A stretch of 7,021 bases of DNA, taken from the NCBI GenBank assembly GCA_002015125.1, contig MUYB01000002.1, positions 1 to 7,021 of the forward strand, in the 5' to 3' direction. Origin of the DNA: [Haemophilus] felis. GTDB lineage: Bacteria > Pseudomonadota > Gammaproteobacteria > Enterobacterales > Pasteurellaceae. The position numbers and the translations under genes were made by a program. This document shows positions 5,006-7,021 of this stretch, in pieces. The notes below the pieces were generated by a model that was not told the origin of the DNA, did no database searches, and saw only the letters and a list, made by a program, of their open reading frames with translations. The stretch's first letter is position 1, and each line of letters starts with the position of its first letter.

Positions 5006-6469
5006 ATGCTACGAGTAATTAAAGAAGCCCTCACTTTTGATGATGTCCTTCTTGTCCCAGCCCATTCGACGGTGCTTCCAAATACAGCCAACCTTTCCTC
5101 TCAACTGACCAAAAACATTCGCTTGAATATCCCAATGCTTTCTGCGGCGATGGATACCGTTACGGAAGCGAAATTAGCCATTTCCCTTGCCCAAGAAGGC
5201 GGCATTGGTTTTATTCACAAAAATATGTCCATCGAACGCCAAGCGGATCGCGTGCGTAAAGTGAAAAAATTTGAAAGCGGCATCGTTTCCGAACCTGTAA
5301 CCGTTTCGCCGTCGTTGACCTTAGCGGAATTGGCGGAAATGGTGAAGAAAAATGGTTTCGCTGGCTTCCCTGTGGTGGATGCAAGCGGTGAGTTAGTGGG
5401 CATTATTACCGGTCGTGATACTCGTTTTGTAACGGATTTAAACAAAACCGTGGCGGATTTTATGACTCCAAAATCTCGCTTGGTAACCGTCAAAGAAAAC
5501 GCTAAGCGGGAAGAAATTTTCCATTTAATGCACGAAAATCGCGTAGAAAAAGTGCTTGTCGTGGACGATAACTTCAAACTCAAAGGAATGATTACGCTCA
5601 AAGATTACCAAAAAGCGGAAAGCAAACCGAATGCTTGTAAAGATGAGTTCGGTCGTTTGCGTGTAGGTGCCGCCGTCGGTGCAGGACCGGGCAACGAAGA
5701 ACGCATTGAGGCGTTAGTTAAAGCAGGAGTGGATATTTTGTTGATCGATTCGTCCCACGGACATTCTGAAGGCGTGTTGCAACGTGTGCGTGAAACTCGT
5801 GCTAAATACCCTGATTTGCCGATTATCGCAGGCAACATCGCTACCGCCGAAGGGGCGATTGCCTTGGCTGACGCTGGGGCGAGTGCGGTGAAAGTGGGCA
5901 TCGGTCCAGGTTCTATCTGTACCACTCGTATCGTTACAGGCGTGGGCGTGCCACAAATTACCGCCATTGCCGATGCAGCGACGGCGTTAAAAGATCGTGG
6001 TATCCCAGTGATTGCCGACGGCGGTATCCGCTATTCAGGCGACATCGCCAAAGCCATTGCCGCTGGTGCGAGCTGTGTAATGGTGGGTTCAATGTTTGCT
6101 GGCACGGAAGAAGCCCCCGGCGAAATTGAGCTTTACCAAGGCAGAGCCTTCAAATCCTATCGTGGAATGGGATCACTTGGGGCAATGAGCAAAGGTTCAA
6201 GCGACCGTTATTTCCAGTCAGACAACGCCGCCGACAAACTCGTGCCAGAGGGCATTGAAGGTCGTATTCCATACAAAGGCTTCCTCAAAGAAATTATCCA
6301 CCAGCAAATGGGCGGATTGCGTTCTTGTATGGGCTTAACAGGCTGTGCCACCATTGAAGATCTCCGCACCAAAGCACAATTCGTGCGGATCAGCGGTGCA
6401 GGCATCAAAGAAAGCCACGTCCACGATGTAACCATCACCAAAGAAGCACCAAACTATCGAATGAGCTAA
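5006..6469 (+). CDS. guaB: Inosine-5'-monophosphate dehydrogenase GuaB
   Basis: GuaB oxidises IMP to XMP with NAD+, the committed step to guanine nucleotides, and works as a cytoplasmic tetramer. The protein has 487 residues, nearly identical in length to E. coli GuaB (488). The N-terminal part of the barrel (1-90) is followed by two CBS domains (about 93-205) and the remainder of the catalytic barrel. Asp248 (DSSHGHS), the GPGSICTT loop with active-site Cys305, DGG at 338-340, and the flap SDRYFQ with Arg401-Tyr402 are all present. AAGGA (4992-4996) is 9 nt before the ATG. A terminator follows directly, so guaA, its usual operon partner in E. coli and Haemophilus, is not next to it. Confidence 0.98.
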   Translation: MLRVIKEALTFDDVLLVPAHSTVLPNTANLSSQLTKNIRLNIPMLSAAMDTVTEAKLAISLAQEGGIGFIHKNMSIERQADRVRKVKKFESGIVSEPVTVSPSLTLAELAEMVKKNGFAGFPVVDASGELVGIITGRDTRFVTDLNKTVADFMTPKSRLVTVKENAKREEIFHLMHENRVEKVLVVDDNFKLKGMITLKDYQKAESKPNACKDEFGRLRVGAAVGAGPGNEERIEALVKAGVDILLIDSSHGHSEGVLQRVRETRAKYPDLPIIAGNIATAEGAIALADAGASAVKVGIGPGSICTTRIVTGVGVPQITAIADAATALKDRGIPVIADGGIRYSGDIAKAIAAGASCVMVGSMFAGTEEAPGEIELYQGRAFKSYRGMGSLGAMSKGSSDRYFQSDNAADKLVPEGIEGRIPYKGFLKEIIHQQMGGLRSCMGLTGCATIEDLRTKAQFVRISGAGIKESHVHDVTITKEAPNYRMS

Positions 6470-6471
6470 CC

Positions 6472-6502
6472 AAGCAGATCCCCGAAAGGGGATCTTCTTC
6501 CT
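6472..6502 (+). terminator. Rho-independent terminator of guaB
   Basis: Just after the guaB stop, AGATCCCC (6476-6483) pairs with GGGGATCT (6488-6495) around a GAAA tetraloop. Beyond one C/T mismatch the stem continues with AAG (6472-6474) pairing CTT (6497-6499). The downstream tract TTCTTCCT is pyrimidine-rich but not a clean T-run, so termination may be incomplete. Confidence 0.75.
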
Positions 6503-6530
6503 AATTCATAGATTTTAATAAAAATATCGA

Positions 6531-6725
6531 ATGCCAGTTTTTGAAGCGAATTTTAATGAAGTTGCCTTATTGATTAACCAAGCACGCCAAAACGCCTTGC
6601 GAACGGTGAATGCAGAGTTGGTCAATTTATATTGGAATGTGGGCGGTTATGTCAGCCATAAACTCCAACAGGCAGAGTGGGGAGATAAAACCGTTTCTGC
6701 ACTCGCTGATTATTTAAGGGGCTGA
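6531..6725 (+). pseudogene. 5' fragment of a DUF1016/YhcG-type PD-(D/E)XK nuclease gene, interrupted by an IS
   Basis: The reading frame gives 64 residues, of which about the first 62 are native. NEVALLINQARQNALRTVNAEL and the following LYWNVGGYVSHKLQ and WGDKTVSALADYL match the N-terminal DUF1016 domain of the YhcG family, whose members are normally over 300 residues and carry a C-terminal PD-(D/E)XK nuclease domain. The frame is cut at 6717/6718, where an insertion sequence begins, and the last residues (RG) and the TGA stop come from the IS end. No ribosome binding site precedes ATG 6531, and an in-frame TAA lies at 6519-6521, so the start is uncertain. The missing part may resume beyond the IS, outside the window. 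The fragment is unlikely to be functional. Confidence 0.85.
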
Positions 6726-6726
6726 C

Positions 6727-6752
6727 GTAGATTAGCTAGTATATTAATCTAC
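6727..6752. repeat. Inverted repeat just inside the IS left end
   Basis: GTAGATTA (6727-6734) and TAATCTAC (6745-6752) are perfect 8-bp inverted copies around a 10-base spacer, ending 4 bases before the transposase ATG. The spacing allows a hairpin in transcripts entering from outside the IS, which could hinder transposase translation from read-through RNA, a strategy known in other insertion sequences. It may also be part of the transposase binding site. Confidence 0.6.
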
Positions 6753-6756
6753 AAAA

Positions 6757-7021
6757 ATGAAGATAACTCATTGTAAATTAAAGAAATCTATACAGAAAAG
6801 GCTCCTTGAGTTTTTTGTACTAGAAGTAACAGCTCGTTCAGCAGCGGATTTACTTGGTATTCAGCCCAATTCAGCGATCTTGTTTTATCGTAAAATCCGT
6901 GAGGTCATTAGCTATCATTTAGCACTTGAGGCTGATGAAATATTTGACGGACAAGTTGAGTTGGATGAAAGCTATTTCGGTGGACATCGTAAAGGAAAAC
7001 GAGGTCGTGGAGCAGCAGGAA
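6757..7021 (+). CDS. IS1595-family (IS1016-like) transposase, 3' end beyond window
   Basis: The first 88 codons of a DDE-type transposase are present and open to the window edge. A small helical N-terminal region (TARSAADLLGIQPNSAILFYRKIREVI, about 25-51) looks like the DNA-binding part. ELDESYFGGHRKGKRGRG (70-87) is the start of the ISXO2-like catalytic domain, with the first catalytic Asp in the DESYFGG motif. The sequence closely resembles IS1016 transposases of Haemophilus. No Shine-Dalgarno sequence precedes ATG 6757, consistent with low expression. No internal stop is seen; whether the element is complete cannot be judged here. Confidence 0.88.
   Translation, partial: MKITHCKLKKSIQKRLLEFFVLEVTARSAADLLGIQPNSAILFYRKIREVISYHLALEADEIFDGQVELDESYFGGHRKGKRGRGAAG

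Larger units (their letters stand above)
6718..7021 (+). mobile_element. IS1016-like insertion sequence (IS1595 family), left part
   Basis: The left end is placed at GGGGCTGACG (6718-6727), where homology to the DUF1016 gene stops. The GGGG start suits IS1595-family terminal repeats. Inside it, the transposase begins at 6757 in the same orientation. IS1595 elements make 8-bp target duplications, so TTATTTAA (6710-6717) is the predicted duplicated target and should recur after the right end, which is outside the window. The family assignment rests on the transposase; the exact boundary is inferred. Confidence 0.8.

Noticed and set aside
5215..5967. Two long - strand frames inside guaB
   Set aside because: Both are shadows of guaB, with Ser/Thr/Pro-rich translations lacking any domain.
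1..7021. CRISPR array, tRNA or rRNA genes, prophage genes, toxin-antitoxin pair
   Set aside because: No regularly spaced repeats, cloverleaf, rRNA segment or suitable small gene pair was found on either strand.

Overview
The window looks like chromosomal DNA from a Pasteurellaceae bacterium. The grounds are moderate G+C, proteins that read like Haemophilus/Actinobacillus/Mannheimia homologues, a DNA-uptake-signal core of the Actinobacillus type (ACAAGCGGT) in one terminator hairpin and of the Haemophilus type (AAGTGCGGT) in another, and an IS1016-like element (IS1595 family) at the right end. The Actinobacillus/Mannheimia/Bibersteinia side of the family is my best guess; species cannot be fixed from the sequence alone.

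Left block (1-1956, + strand): a promoter, a uptake-signal hairpin and a class I preQ1 riboswitch precede queC-queD-queE. These three genes overlap end to start and make preQ0, the precursor of the tRNA base queuosine, from the FolE product. The riboswitch tail contains the queC ribosome binding site, so translation should fall when preQ1 is plentiful. A separate gene of the DUF5718 kind (2038-2874) follows after an 81-bp gap. That gap holds a perfect 15-bp palindrome inside a possible promoter. The protein carries motifs reminiscent of fumarylacetoacetate hydrolases.

Middle block (2861-4852): a bidirectional terminator separates DUF5718 from menB, which is on the - strand (naphthoate synthase, menaquinone pathway). 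birA (biotin-protein ligase/repressor) lies upstream of menB on the same strand. menB has a promoter of its own in the 95-bp gap, so the two may be transcribed both together and separately.

Right block (4853-7021): birA and guaB (IMP dehydrogenase) diverge from a 153-bp region with a -10 box for each and a pair of TTTTGCCA repeats. guaB ends in a strong hairpin and is not followed by guaA. Beyond it lies the first 62 codons or so of a DUF1016/YhcG-type PD-(D/E)XK nuclease gene, cut off by the left end of the IS1016-like element, whose transposase runs out of the window.

Most of the window is conserved housekeeping sequence. I see no large undescribed system. The points most worth a second look are the hairpin-plus-riboswitch leader, the FAH-like DUF5718 protein with its palindromic upstream site, and the IS-interrupted nuclease gene.
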